Source: Entoloma clypeatum
Taxonomy: Eukaryota > Basidiomycota > Agaricomycetes > Agaricales > Entolomataceae
NCBI GenBank assembly: GCA_963565915.1
Contig: OY751493.1
Coordinates: 4,154,001-4,218,000, forward strand
Direction of reading: 5' to 3'
DNA length: 64,000 nucleotides
How positions within the stretch are numbered: position 1 is the first letter of the stretch; every line of letters starts with the position of its first letter. The notes under the pieces are model-generated. The model made no database searches. It saw only the letters and a list, made by a program, of their open reading frames with translations, and was not told the origin of the DNA. Made by a program: the position numbers and the translations under genes. Positions 31,201 through 43,165 of the stretch are shown here, piece by piece.

Positions 31201-31573
31201 TGTTATGGACTCTACGGTATGAGGACCACATCATATCTTTTACCTATCATCCAAATGCGGCGCCCTCTTATGAACTTACTATGTCTAATGTCTACTTTTG
31301 CAACCTTTGATTCCCAGTCTGACTCACTACCTTACTATACTTTGCTCCTGCACTGACTTGCTTTCCGCAGTCAGCTTACTTAGCCTTCTGCAGTCGCCTT
31401 ACTCATGTGCACTGCCTTCCGCAGTACTGACTCATCCGCTACCACCTATAGTCAGTACCTATATCCCTCTGTAGCATAGTTAGATTCCTTAGATTTAGCA
31501 ATCACATTGCTCTTCGCCTTTCCACTTCCTGCATACTCTGCCCAAACCTTGGAACGGTTTGTTAAGCATAACA
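31201..31573 (+). repeat. Gyp-A LTR (5' LTR of the interrupted copy)
   Basis: TGTTATGGAC...AAGCATAACA, 373 bp, followed by the same leader sequence (AGTTGCTAAATCTCG) as the Gyp-A copy at 60934. It is shorter than the 401-bp versions because it has fewer copies of the CTTCCGCAGT upstream repeat. Confidence 0.85.
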
Positions 31574-33079
31574 AGTTGCTAAATCTCGTTAGGTTCGCCC
31601 AGAGTGAAGAGAGCAACTACCAGACGAGTCAAGATGTCGCGCTTCTTTGAAGACTTCACCAGTAAGCCATTCAGCACGCCAGAAGCCTGACAGGAGGAGC
31701 TAAGTCCTCGAGACAGTATCAATTTTACGCTCATCCAGCAGTACATCGAATCGGAGATCTGTCACATCCTACAACAGGTGCTTGACAAAGAACTAGACAA
31801 CGATGAGCATCGTCCCCACAGCGAGATAGCAGAGAGCATCCATCTTGCTCGGCAACACCAGATTGTGCGCTATAATGCCTGACAGAACGAATTCGAAAGT
31901 TTTCGCATTCAAGAAGGACCTCAGACAGGTTGGATCACAGAGATCAGAGAGTTTATCGGTGTCCAGACAACTGTTATCAGAAGATTGATTAGGACACTCA
32001 CATCGAGATGTCCCAGAGCCACATCATCACATCTTACTCGAAGCAGCAGATCTATGCCCACTTCACCACTGAAGAGCAACAGACCGAGTACAACCATTGG
32101 GCACGGAACAAGAGACTTGACCCCTTCGCACAACCAACAGATGCACAGGAACAGAGATTCCTTAGAGATCTACAGATAGTGTTTTGAAGTCCAGTCTCAA
32201 AGACCTAGAACTGGACCAGAACCAGACTGGTAAAGACTGGTGAGAGACTGGACTGCAGTCTCAAGTTTCAGAGTTTTGAGGATTGACCAGTCTCAGGTTC
32301 TTCAACTTTTGGCAAAAAAGAAGACTGGTTCAACACCAGTCTTGATTTGAGACTCAAAAATGTAAACTGGTCATAGGTTCACACAGGTTCTTATAGGTTC
32401 ACATAGATTTGTTCATCAAAGCTTCTATAAAATGTTTTGGAATGTGTTATAAATGATATTTTGAAACAGTTCTAATAAATTGGAAAATAATCAGTTTAAA
32501 CCAGTTTGAACCAGTCCTGGTTTACTTTTTTGAGAAAGGAAAGACTGGTTTACCAGTCTTTGACCAGTCCAGTCCTGGTTTCAGTTTTTTGGAGAAACCA
32601 CTCAACCAGTCTTGGTTCTAGGTTCTTAATTTTTTGGGCAAAAAACCGGACTGGACTTTTTGACTCTGCGCAGTCAGATATCAAACAGACGCCTAGAACA
32701 GGGACTCATCTTCAATCCTTACCTGAATTCCGAACCCCATCTTCATCCCAACAATCTGACCCCTCTCCTCCTCTGCAGACTCTAGACATGGCAGAAGCTC
32801 TGGCAGTACAAACAATGGATACATCCAAGATCATCAAGGATCCTGGGATGTTCAAGGACAGACACACCTTTGACGAGTGGTGGAAAGCCACCAAACTATG
32901 CATCAGATTCCAAAAGAGCCTCACAGATGATCAGAAGATTCTTGCGGTACTATCCCGCATGATGGAAGGGTCTGGCAGGCACTGGGCCAGTAACAAGTTA
33001 GACGCTCTTGCTGTTGACAACGAGAACATCACCTGGCTAGGCTTCTCCAATGATATCGCCACATGATTCACCATCGCCA
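31574..33079 (+). pseudogene. Gyp-A gag, 5' half (interrupted copy)
   Basis: ATG at 31634 begins MSRFFEDFT. The frame is soon broken: GCCTGA at about 31686 is GCCCGA in the copy at 45037-49195, and GCCTGA at about 31877 is GCCCGA in the copy at 61220. The reading continues as gag (QQYIESEICHILQQ; DEWWKATKLCIRFQKSLTDD at about 32872), with an ACCAGTC-word element inserted at 32177. It ends at the Gyp-B insertion; the other half is in inverted orientation at 43326-43712. Confidence 0.8.
32177..32658. mobile_element. hAT-like non-autonomous element, ACCAGTC-word family, copy 2
   Basis: Inverted relative to copy 1. Left end TAGTGTTTTGAAGTCC, immediately followed by the sequence found at the right side of copy 1. 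The right side stops at CCGGACTGGACTTT without the terminal CAAACACTA. Compared with the uninterrupted gag at 61536-61600, about 60 bp of host gag are missing at the right junction. Confidence 0.7.
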
Positions 33080-33084
33080 ACAAG

Positions 33085-33371
33085 TGTTATGATCATATTT
33101 TCACCTTTTGCACTTTATCTTATCTTCGATCTTATCTTATCTACATTGTATCATATATGAGGACATCTTATCACTATCACGCAGCATGATGCTGCCTCAA
33201 CACAGCCTCATGGTATTTACATATATAAGTAGGGCACTTTCACTTGTATACAATAGCTTGTTCTCTTGAGATTCCCACTGGGTCTCTTGGCAATACAGTT
33301 CTCTTATCACTTCTCCACTTTGTTCCTAAGTTTGGGCTTGCGACGTTGTTTGACTTAGCGTCGCCTCAACA
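33085..33371 (+). repeat. Gyp-B 5' LTR
   Basis: TGTTATGATCATATTTTCAC...CCTCAACA, 287 bp, with a TATA box TATATAAG at 33222-33229. Similar to the 302-bp LTR at 43718-44019. Confidence 0.85.
33222..33229 (+). promoter_or_regulatory. Probable TATA box in Gyp-B LTR
   Basis: TATATAAG in the middle of the LTR, where the U3 promoter is expected. Confidence 0.5.
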
Positions 33372-33950
33372 GAAGAACAAGCTCTTTCTACTCGCCCGCC
33401 CAAACACACACTTCTCACTCCATCATCACTATCCCCACCGTTTCGCACTTTTGTGTTAAAAGTCGCACTTCGTTATTACACGTGGACCCTAGCATTAAGG
33501 GGGACCTCCCGGACTTCAGGGATAAGAAGAGAAACACTCGGTGCACCCACTATAACTAGTGTTGCCGTTTGAGACACATAGGGAAATGTTGAGCCCGTCC
33601 CATGTTGAGGTGACCAAAGGCCAACACATCTAACCTTTGGGGAAGTTGCTGGCATGTGTGACGGTTTGGAAGAGAAGACCATACATGTCTAGTTTGCAAC
33701 AGGTGTTCCAGGCCCCAACTCCTCAACAACTCGATTCAACCAGTCCAGCGCGCATAGGGGTATTGACCACGTGGACTTCATTTTTTCTAGATCTTCCTCT
33801 ATTCAGGCATCCCAACTGCCTGGGTAGACAGATCGTTCTTTGGGTTTTCTTTTCAGATTTTTTTTTGCCTAAGCGTCAGAACAGGGTTGCGCGCCTGACG
33901 TAAGGTACTATTGTTCAAACCAAAACACTCCCCCCCATCAAAACACCATC
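33372..33950 (+). other. Gyp-B leader
   Basis: Region between the LTR and the presumed gag ATG (33951). No ORF. It ends in a C-rich stretch (CACTCCCCCCCATC) just before the ATG. No convincing tRNA primer site was recognised after the LTR. Confidence 0.5.
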
Positions 33951-34877
33951 ATGGACAACCAAGATTTTCAGGACAAAGCCTCTGAACTCCCTGAGCATTA
34001 CAACCCCCCCATCGCACCACCACCTCCTCCTCCTCCTCCGCACCGACCAGGCTGAAGAATCAAAATAGCCGCAGATCCCGGCAAATATAATGCTGTTTTT
34101 GGAATGGTGGGCAAAAATGCTCATGTGGATCCAAGTAAATCGAGATTTGTTACATGGGAATGACGAGATCTGTATCGCAGTCTGGTCCTGATTAGATGGA
34201 CCAATTGCAGGAACGTATGGGGAGACATGACTCACTCAATGCATGGAATTAAATGACTGGCCAACATATCAAAACTTGATCTATGAGATTACCACAAGGC
34301 TTTGCCCTACCACTGAAGTAGAATGGGCCAGAGCAAAGATTGAGGGGTTCAACAGAACCAGATGAAGACAGATGATTGGATCATGCAGTTTGGAACACTG
34401 GCGCTCAAAGGGAAAATTGAGGATCATCATGGGATTTCCTGACTGGAGAGAAATGCCAGGGACTCAATCATACAACAATTATTTCAGCAAGGAAGACGTC
34501 AGGACACCATGCAGGAAACCATTGAGGAAATCTCAGCCATCAGAAGGGCTGAAGAGAATTATGCCATGAGGCAAGGAATGAGGCAGGGACCTCAAAGACA
34601 AGGGAACCAATGGGGAAATCGCCCTCAGAATCAGCAAGCACCGCGGCCGCAAGGCCAGAATAATTTTGGAAGGCCCTTTGGGCAACAACAGAATGGAGGG
34701 TACCATCCCCAACAAAATAGTCAGCAGCAACAACGACGTGATCCAAACACAATGAATGTCAACAGAAACCAGCGACGAGCTCCTGGTAATTGCTATAACT
34801 GTGGTGGACAGGGGCATTTCGCCCGAGATTGCAGACAGCCACAGCAGGGTGCAAGTGGCAATGATCAAACAGATTGA
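33951..34877 (+). pseudogene. Gyp-B gag
   Basis: Begins MDNQDFQDKASELPEHYN. Several stops and frame changes follow in the capsid part. The C-terminal piece (34509-34877) is open, Gln/Asn-rich, and has the zinc knuckle CYNCGGQGHFARDC. Confidence 0.75.
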
Positions 34878-35066
34878 TGAACACAAGGAAGAAGAGATTG
34901 TACGACAGATAATGGCAAGGTGTCAAGCGCGTCAAGCCACAAATGGACAAATGGGTGTGAATAGCACACCTGTGCTGAATCCCAACGGACAAGCTGCAGG
35001 GCAGCAGGGTTTTGTGAACATCAACCAGTAATTCCCCTGCTGGCTCTGACAAATCATTACGAACAA

Positions 35067-35750
35067 TTGCCTATAGACTCTTATATACATAAGGACACTG
35101 TAAAATCATGGTTTCAGAAACTTTCGGACGCAGCAGTTACATACAATAAAATACTATTAGATAAACCTAGGAGAGAAAAACAAAAAAAAGATGAATCAGA
35201 TTTAGATATGCTTGTAAATTATATTATTGGGGAGTCCTCGGAAACGAGGCTTGGTTCGGCCCTTACGGACGAATGCTTAATTCCCTGTTCAGATGAATCA
35301 GATAACTTAATTAGGCAAATGGACTCAATGGGGGAACCATCTTTTATTCAATCCGCTTCTTTGAAAAAGGAGCTTGTGATGAAAATCACACTGGAAACAT
35401 TGCAAGACAAACGCACCTTTGATGTTGATGCATTATTGGACTCAGGGGCAACAGGGATGTTCATTGATCTGGACTTTGCCAAGAGAAACAACCTTAAATT
35501 AAGGGAACTACCTTTTCCCATTTGGGTCTACAACATTGATGGCATGCTTAACCAAGGAGGTTCAATCACGCATGAAGCAGTCATGGCTATGTGGTATAAG
35601 GACACATGGAGATAGCAGTGTTTGAAGCATGCAACCTAGGGAAAGCTAAAATCATTGTTGGACATACCTGGCTGAAACGCCACAATCCAGAAATCGATTG
35701 GGAAAAAGCGGAGATTAAACTATCAAGATGTCCAGAAGAATGTGGCATGC
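35067..35750 (+). pseudogene. Gyp-B protease
   Basis: Open frame 35067-35615 with the aspartic protease site DALLDSGATGMFIDLDFA. A one-base shift at about 35600 leads into the continuing frame (IIVGHTWLKRHNPEIDW). It is interrupted at 35750 by the LINE. Confidence 0.8.
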
Positions 35751-36504
35751 TTTTTTCTTTTTTTTTTTTTTTTGGTCAACAATTTATATAGCGGTATACT
35801 AAGGGTACAGTCCGCTTGACATAGAGTGAACTACATCGGTCCGAGGACCTACGTACGCAAGAAAAACAAGCGGCGCAAAGCTCCGTCGAGCTGTTGAGTC
35901 CTCGCGCCAGGACGGGGGTGTCTGTTATAAACAAACGCGTTAGTATGCGCACCCGAATATTCGGCCGCGCGATACAAGAGCACTCCAACCTTGCGAGGCT
36001 GGCCGTTAGCGGCGCTGGGGGGTGTCTGCGCCCTACCCCCCAAAGAAGCGCCTGTGCGGTTCTTATCCTTCGATCGCGTTCGCTTGCCAGAGGGGGCTGC
36101 ACCCCTTTGAACCCAGCGCGCTACCACGCGACTACCGCCAACGGTTGTGTTGGGCGTTGGACGATCCCGGAAGGCAAATGCCCCTGGGTTATCCATGATA
36201 AATTTCCCGAAGACGTCCCAGATGGGAGAGTTCCTCGAGAAGGTGGGCATGTCTGGTGGCCTGGTGGGGTGATGCAGACATTTGTAGAAAACGTGGGCGA
36301 AGTCCTCGATGGACCTCGGACCACAGTCGCATTGTTCAACTTTGTCACCAATGTTGAACCTATGTCTATAGTGGCCAATTGGGGCGTGGCTGGTGAGGCC
36401 GCAGACCATTTGAGCCGTGAGGGATTGGGAGTGACCCACATCCTTAAGCCATGTACCGCCCTTGAGGTGGGACGGCTTCATACGTTTGGCCCGAGCGTGG
36501 TCTT
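35751..36504 (-). mobile_element. LINE (non-LTR retrotransposon), 5'-truncated
   Basis: 754 bp, flanked by a perfect 16-bp duplication GAAGAATGTGGCATGC (35735-35750 and 36505-36520). The left edge is a T-run (35751-35774), so the poly(A) tail is on the minus strand. The minus-strand frame 35849-36504 ends a LINE ORF2: LTSHAPIGHYRHRFNI, then CDCGPRSIEDFAHVFYKC, a C-terminal Cys/His cluster (CxC...H...C) typical of fungal Tad-like and related LINEs. Endonuclease and RT are missing. Confidence 0.85.
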
Positions 36505-36520
36505 GAAGAATGTGGCATGC

Positions 36521-39500
36521 ATCGAACACGTTATTTAAATAAAACTGCAAGAACCAGATGGGGTGGAAGAATGGAAGATGTAGTAGAAGGAAATGAAGAA
36601 GAAGTAGAGGAGGAGGTGATCCACATGCTCAGAGCAGCTAAGGGAGAACCCTCAGATGAAGTACCGGCGGAACAGGTTGTCCCCCGGAAATATCACAACT
36701 ATCTATCAGTCTTTGAAAAGAAAGCGTCGGAAAGGTTACCAGTCAGGAAACCATGGGATCACGCTGAAGACTTAAAACTGGATTTCATACCAAAGAAGGC
36801 CAAAGTCTAGCCCCTGTCACCAGATGAAAGGAAAGAAGTATCCAAATTTGTGGATGATCAATTATGCAAAGGATATATTTGACCTACCAAGTCACCACAA
36901 ACTTTGCCAGTATTCTTTATACCCAAAAAGGATGGAAAGAAACGAATGGTACAGGATTACCGACATATTAACAGCTGGACCGTCTGCAATAATTATCCAC
37001 TCCTGTTGATTCCGGAGTTGATCGATAAGTTAAAAGGGAAGAAAAGATTCACCAAGATGGATCTCAGATGGGGCTACAACAATGTGCACATCAAGGAGGG
37101 AGACGAGTGGAAAGCGGCATTTACGACCCCTGATGGAGCCTTTGAACTGACAGTCATGTTTTTTGGATTGAATAATTCCCCGAGCACATTCCAGACCATG
37201 ATGAATGATATCTTTAGGGACTTGATCGACCAGGGATACATGGTTATTTATATCGATGATATATTGGTGGCAACAGAAGGAGAGGAAGGACATGACACCA
37301 TAGTGGAGGAAGTTTTGAAAAGATTACGAGAAAACGATTTATTCTTGAAACCAGAGAAATGTTTCTTTGATAGAGATGAAATAGAGTTCTGGGGATTAAT
37401 TATTGGGAAAGACGGAATTCGGATGGACCCTTCGAAAGTAGACGCCATCAAACAATGGCTGACACCGAATAAGGTCAAGGAAGTACAATCATTCCTTGGA
37501 CTCACCAATTTCTATTGGAGATTTGTCAAGGACTTCTCTAAAGTGGCCGGACCATTACATAAGTTAACAAGGAAGGACATGGTATGGAAATGGAGTACAG
37601 AACAGGAGGAAGTGTTTAATGTGCTAAAGAAATTATTTACGGAAGCACCCATATTGGTATCTCCTGATCCAGATCAGAAGTTAAGAGTAGAATCAGACGC
37701 ATCGGACTTCGCCATGGGAGCGATTCTATCTATGGAATGTGAGGATGAGAAATGGAGGCCATGTGCCTTTTTATCTAAAGGATTAAATGACATGGAACGA
37801 AATTATGACGTACACAATAAAGAAATGCTGGGCATAATTCGAGCGCTGGAAGCATGGAGACACCACCTTGAAGGAGCCAAACATGAGGTCGAGATCTGGA
37901 CCAATCATAAAAACCTTGAGTACTTCATGCAGGGTTGAAAGCTTAATCACAGACAAGCACGTTGGGCATTGTATCTAACACGTTTCAACTTTAAATTAAT
38001 ACACAAGGCAGGAACTTCAATGGGGAAGGCGGATGCTCTTTCAAGAAGAGTTGACCATAGAAAGGGGGTGGAAAATGACAATGAGGATGTAACACTATAT
38101 ATTTTCACTTGCGTGCAATGGATCGGGGACATCTACTTATTGATGGAGAAGAAAATAAACTATTGAAACGCATCAGGGATGCAAAAGAGTTTGATGAGCA
38201 AGTGCTCAAAGTGGTGGAAGAATTAAAGAAAACAAACACAAAAACATTACAAGCGGAGGAATGGCATGAGGAGCAGGGTTTATGGTTGCACAGAGGAAAG
38301 GTGTACATTCCAAAGGATCAGGAACTCAGGGTGGAAATTATTAAATTACATCACAACAATCCAGTCGCTAAACATCCAGGTCAATGAAAAACCCTGGAAT
38401 TAGTTACGCGTAATTATTGGTGGCCTGGAATCACAAACATGGTCAAAGCTTACATTGAGGGCTGTGACAAATGCCAACAATCAAAGAACGTGCCTCAACC
38501 GCTAGCTGGTAAATTAAAAGCAAACACGGAACATGCTGGACCATGGAAACATGTTACGGCAGATTTTCTTGTAGAACTACCAGAAGCTCAGAGGTACAAC
38601 ATGGTATTAGTTGTGGCTTGCAGATCCACTAAGCAATCACACTTTATCAAAACATGTGATGAAGTCTCAGCAGAAGGATTAGCTAAATTATATCGGGATG
38701 AAGTCTGGAAACTTCATGGACTTCCAGAATCGTTAACATCAGATCGCGGACCACAATTTGTGGCAATACTTATGAAGGAACTAAATAAAATATTGCGAAT
38801 CACGACTAGATTATCAACAGCGTATCATCCGCAGACAGACGGACAGATGGAACACATCAACCAGGAATTGGAACAGTATCTAAGATCCTTTATCTCCCAT
38901 TGGCAAACAGATTGGCCCAAATGGATGGCAACCACGGAGTTCACCTATAATAATAAAATTCACACAGCAACTCAGTTTTCGCCGTTCTATGTAAATTATG
39001 GGTTTAACCCTAGGATGGGCATAGAACCTTGGAGGGCAGAAAGGTCAGAACCGGCCAAAGAATTTGCAGAGCAAATGAAGAAAATCCATGAGAAAGCAGA
39101 AGCGGCATTAGTAAAAGCGAGAGAAGAAATGGAACGGTATGCGAACCTGAAACGAGGGGATGCACCAGTTTACAAAGTTGGCAACAAAGTTTGGTTATTG
39201 ACTAAAGACCTGAAGTTGAACCGGCCCTTAAAGAAACTTGCCGAACAATGGATTGGACCCTATACCATAACCAAAATCATTTCATCACACACGGTGGAAC
39301 TTAAATTGCCAAAGTTGTGGAAAATCCACCTGGTTATCAATGTATCACGAGTCCGATTATTTAAGGAACCACTATTTAGATCACAAAGGGCGCAGGCACC
39401 AAACCCAATAGTTATCAATGGCAAAGAGGAGTACAATGTCGCTAAAGCTATTGACTCAAGGTTGAAGAGAGGAAAGCTGGAATATTTAGTGCAATGGGAA

Positions 39501-39704
39501 GGTCTGACTCCGGATCACAACATATGGGAACCCGAGGATCACCTAGAACATGCCAAGGAAGCGGTGGAGGACTTCTTTAAATTAAACCTGAATGTACCCC
39601 GGCGCTTACGTGCAATCATCTTTGAAGGATTGGAATTTAAACCATATGAGAATTTCACGGATACCCCAGACTACATCATATCTCACCTGGAAGTCGAGAT
39701 CTAG
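36521..39704 (+). pseudogene. Gyp-B pol: RT, RNase H, integrase, chromodomain
   Basis: Resumes after the LINE duplication at 36505-36520. RT: FFIPKKDGKKRMVQDYRHIN, MDLRWGYNNVHIKEGDEWKA, and the catalytic MVIYIDDILVAT. RNase H: VESDASDFAMGAIL. Integrase: HHNNPVAKHPGQ with CDKCQQSKN (zinc), ADFLVELPE, TSDRGPQF and DGQMEHINQELEQYL (catalytic acids). Chromodomain: LEYLVQWEGLTPDHNIWEP. In-frame stops at about 36808 (CAG to TAG), 36880 (CGA to TGA), 37936 and 38385; integrase-chromodomain (38439-39704) is open for 421 codons. It belongs to the chromovirus branch, whose chromodomain directs insertion to heterochromatin. Confidence 0.88.
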
Positions 39705-39713
39705 AAAGGGGGT

Positions 39714-40062
39714 TGTAAGGGCGACCTTACGATCCAAGACTCAAACTCAGATACTTGCAAGGGAGATCCGAAGTTTAGATTGAGCAGTCTGATAAGTAAT
39801 ACAACACACACCTTGCAAGGGAGATCCAAAGAGAAAGTTCTAAGGATTCCCCTGCAAGCTAGCGAGATAAATAGTAAAATGAGATATAAAATAAGAGATA
39901 AAACGAGACGCATGAATGATGAGCAATGATCGGGAGTAGCGATGAAGGATGAATGGAAACAAGATGAATGATAGTACCTGCGATCCGACGTGCGGAGTAG
40001 TGGATGGGGGGGGAGTCGTCGGATGCAGAGAGGCGGATAAGATGTCGGAGACAGTGGATACG
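39714..40062 (-). repeat. Gyp-C LTR, 3' portion, truncated
   Basis: Begins TGTAAGGGCGACCTTAC right after the GGGGT of the Gyp-B purine tract (39709-39713) and follows the reverse complement of the LTR at 44027-44468. It breaks off at GGATACG, where Cop-A sequence starts with four shared bases (TACG). Confidence 0.85.
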
Positions 40063-41074
40063 TGAGAAATCACAGGAAAGTTGCACAGGTTGCCTCAAAG
40101 GGAAAATGCCGAATCAGTCATATCCCAATTCGATGACAAGGGCAACAAAAACCTTTGATCTGATCCATTCCGATCTCAAACAGATATCCACGGCATCATA
40201 CCACAAATATAAATATTTCCTCACATTTTTGGACGATTTTTCATCCCATGTCTGGGTTGTCTTGCTTAGAAAGAAGTCGGATGCCATCACGGCACTGCGA
40301 CAATTTCTTGCGATGATCCAGAATCAGTTCGCCGCCACTCCTAAAAAATGGCGAGTTGATGGAGGTGGAGAGTTTAACGAATACAAGGATGTACTTGCCA
40401 ATCATGGAATTCTGGTCGACATCACGCTCCTGTATCAGCACCAGCAGAACGGTAGAGCAGAACAGATAAATCGAACCCTGTGGGAGAAATCTCAGGCCTT
40501 GCGCTTCGACGCGTGCTTACCCCCTATGTGGTGGGAATTCTGTTTGGAACATGCAGCGTTTCTCTACAACAGAACCCCCATGCAGCATCTTGAATGGAAT
40601 ACCCCTTACTTCAGGGTGACCAATGAGATCCCCGATATGTCAAGCATCAGAGTCTTTGGATGTCAGGCATATGTGTATATCCCAAAGGAAAAACATAGAA
40701 ATTCCCTGGAGTCTAGATCTCGATTGATGATTTATCTCGGATCAAAGCCAGGGGTCAAAGGATACCGTTTCATGGATCCTGACACTAATACAATTTTCAT
40801 GGGTGGGAAAGCTATCTTTGATGAAAGCAAGTCCCCTAGATGCCACATCGACCCTTTGCCAGAAAACCATCCAGAAATGGAAAACCCAGAACCGGCTGAT
40901 GAGTTTGAGGACCTCATCCCCGGAAACAATGACAATGACAGTCATTACAAAAAACCTCACGACCCTGTTCCCACTGGACAGGATCACCCTGAATCAGACG
41001 ATGATTTGCCGTGTAGCGAGCCCGATGACGAGCCACGAGTACCCACTCCAGAGCCCGAGCAAGTACCAGATTGA
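40063..41074 (+). pseudogene. Cop-A copy 2 integrase, N-terminally truncated
   Basis: Reads EKSQESCTGCLKGKMPNQSY, then catalytic acids in IHSDLKQI, VDGGGEFNEY and GRAEQINRTL. Open to TGA after EPEQVPD, the same stop as in copy 1. The missing N-terminus removes the first His pair of the zinc domain. Confidence 0.85.
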
Positions 41075-41191
41075 CCAATCAGGGAACGACGAGTTCGGAG
41101 AATGCCAGATAGCATCTATGGGGAAGACACCCCTGCTTCTGATCTTGAAAAAATGGATTGAAGACGAAGATTAGGCGGTCAAACGGCATGG

Positions 41192-42784
41192 ATGAACGAT
41201 CTCCTAATGGAGGCAATCTCTATTCGTGTGGGCATCATCGAAATGTCACACAAAGATATATACTCTCTTCCAAACAAAGAAGATTGGTATGCGGCAGAAC
41301 GAAAAGAGCTAGACATGCTCAAAAGCCGCGGGGTGATCACAGAGTTAGTACCCCTACCTACAGGGAGGAAAGCTCTAAGGAACAAATGGGTTTACAACGA
41401 AAAATCCGATGGGCGTTTGAAAGCACGCCTTGTCGCAAAAGGCTTCTCACAGGTAGAAGGGATCGACTTTGATCAGATCTTCTCACCAGTAGTGAGGTAC
41501 GAGACTGTCCGGTTGATTCTGGCATTGACAGCCCTTGAAGGGTGGTTCATGACACTCTTGGACGTCTCAGCAGCCTTCCTCTATGGAACACTCCATGAGG
41601 TAATTTACATGCGACAGCCAGAAGGTTACATAGTAAAAGGGAAAGAACACCTCATGTACCGACTATACAAAGCCCTATACGGACTCAAGCAGGCCGCATT
41701 AGCCTGGTGGAGGGAACTCAATTCCTCCATGAAAAAGCTCGGCTTTGTCCGGCTTCACTCCGATGCGGGAGTTTTCATTCACACAAGTACCAAAGGGGAA
41801 ACTGTAATCGCCGTCATTTATGTCGATGACTCTGCTTTTCTCAGCACAAACCGGGAATACACACTAGAAAAGAAGAAGGCCTTCATGACAATATGGGAAT
41901 GTAGGGACCTAGGACACCTAGTCCCTGATGGGGAACCAAAAGAATTTCTCTCGATCCAAATAAGGCAACATGGGAAAAGGATCTTCATTGATCAAGTACC
42001 CTACCTTGAGAAAATTCTCGCACGAATGGGGATGAGCGAATCCAATGCCACCCACACCCCACTCCCGATGGGCTACAAACCCATGAAGTCCGAAGATGAA
42101 CCCAATGTGGAACTCAGATCCAAGTACCAATCTGTCATCGGATCACTATTGTACTTAATGATCGGGACAAGACCCGACATTTGTTTTGCCGTGATCAAAA
42201 TGTCCCAATTTTCCACAAACCCTACCAAACACCATTTAGAAGTGGCAAGGGATGTTTGCAGGTATTTGAAGGCAACAAAAGATTACGCGATCATGTACAA
42301 TGGTGATTCTGGGAAAGGGATCTACGCATTCACAGACTCCGATTGGGCGTCAGACGAAAACACCAGGAAGTCCACCACTGGTTACTTCGTATTGCTGGCA
42401 TCTGGAGCAGTAACATGGGTTTCATCGGCGCAAAAAACCATTGCCCTCTCTTCCACGGAAGCAGAGTACATGGTGCTATCAGATTGCAGTCGCACAGTGA
42501 CATGGCTTAGAAGCATGCTTGCTGAACTTGGAATCCAGATCGGATCAGTTCCGATCTATGGAGACAACAATGGCTCTGCCTTTATCGCATCCAATCCTGT
42601 AACTGAGAAGCGATCCAAGCACATCGACGTGCGATTCCACTTTGTCAGAGAAAAAGTATCTGAAGGGATTATTACAGTCAAATTTATCGAAGGAGTGAAT
42701 AACCCTGCAGACCTTTTAACTAAGAATCTGGGGAAAATCCTCTTCAACAAGTTTATCCCGTACTTTGGATTACTTAAAAACTAG
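41192..42784 (+). CDS. Cop-A copy 2 reverse transcriptase-RNase H
   Basis: 530-codon frame. A TGA at about 41158 (CGA in copy 1) lies just upstream, so this counts as the open remainder. RT: LVAKGFSQVEGIDFDQIFSP, LLDVSAAFLYGT, YGLKQAALAWWREL, VIYVDDSAFLS. RNase H: TDSDWASDENTRKST, SSTEAEYMVL, and the C-terminus NNPADLLTKNLGK. All visible catalytic residues are in place. It is the best-preserved copia pol in the window and shows which lesions in copy 1 are derived. Confidence 0.85.
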   Translation: MNDLLMEAISIRVGIIEMSHKDIYSLPNKEDWYAAERKELDMLKSRGVITELVPLPTGRKALRNKWVYNEKSDGRLKARLVAKGFSQVEGIDFDQIFSPVVRYETVRLILALTALEGWFMTLLDVSAAFLYGTLHEVIYMRQPEGYIVKGKEHLMYRLYKALYGLKQAALAWWRELNSSMKKLGFVRLHSDAGVFIHTSTKGETVIAVIYVDDSAFLSTNREYTLEKKKAFMTIWECRDLGHLVPDGEPKEFLSIQIRQHGKRIFIDQVPYLEKILARMGMSESNATHTPLPMGYKPMKSEDEPNVELRSKYQSVIGSLLYLMIGTRPDICFAVIKMSQFSTNPTKHHLEVARDVCRYLKATKDYAIMYNGDSGKGIYAFTDSDWASDENTRKSTTGYFVLLASGAVTWVSSAQKTIALSSTEAEYMVLSDCSRTVTWLRSMLAELGIQIGSVPIYGDNNGSAFIASNPVTEKRSKHIDVRFHFVREKVSEGIITVKFIEGVNNPADLLTKNLGKILFNKFIPYFGLLKN

Positions 42785-42853
42785 ACGAAGAAAGAGTACC
42801 TATATGGGAAAAAGTAAAGATGTATTTAGAAGTATGTACTAAATATGGGGGGG

Positions 42854-43165
42854 TGTTGAAACTTTTCCATCACATAGATTAGATTAGATTAGATTACATC
42901 ACGTGACCATTTACACATCCTCGATTACATACTTATTTGGTTAGTACAAACAGTAGTACGGTATATAAGGCCAGGAAACTGTCAATCTCAATAAGTTGTC
43001 TCTTGACTCTTAACCAGCTCCATCGCTCTTATCAGCCTCAACCGCTCTCACCAGCCTCACCCTCCCAAACCATGTAAGTGGCTAGAACAGTTAAGTAGAG
43101 TACTTCCACACTGTAGCTGTGTTGCTCAGTACGCCTGTGGCTAGCGCCCAGGTGGAACTTCAACA
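42854..43165 (+). repeat. Cop-A copy 2, 3' LTR
   Basis: TGTTGAAAC...CTTCAACA, 312 bp, preceded by the purine tract GGGGGGG (42847-42853). Ends where the hAT-like fragment begins. Confidence 0.88.

Larger units (their letters stand above)
33085..39713 (+). mobile_element. Gyp-B: chromodomain Ty3/Gypsy element
   Basis: Starts with the 5' LTR, follows gag, protease, RT, RNase H, integrase and chromodomain order, and ends at the polypurine tract GAAAGGGGGT where Gyp-C is inserted. The 5' flank is ACAAG (33080-33084). The matching 3' LTR and ACAAG are found inverted at 43713-44019. It carries a LINE insertion (35751-36504) and several stops. Confidence 0.88.
40063..43165 (+). mobile_element. Cop-A copy 2, 5'-truncated
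   Basis: Starts inside the integrase zinc region (GAGAAATCACAGG). Gag, protease and 5' LTR are missing; the rest runs to a complete 3' LTR. Confidence 0.88.
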
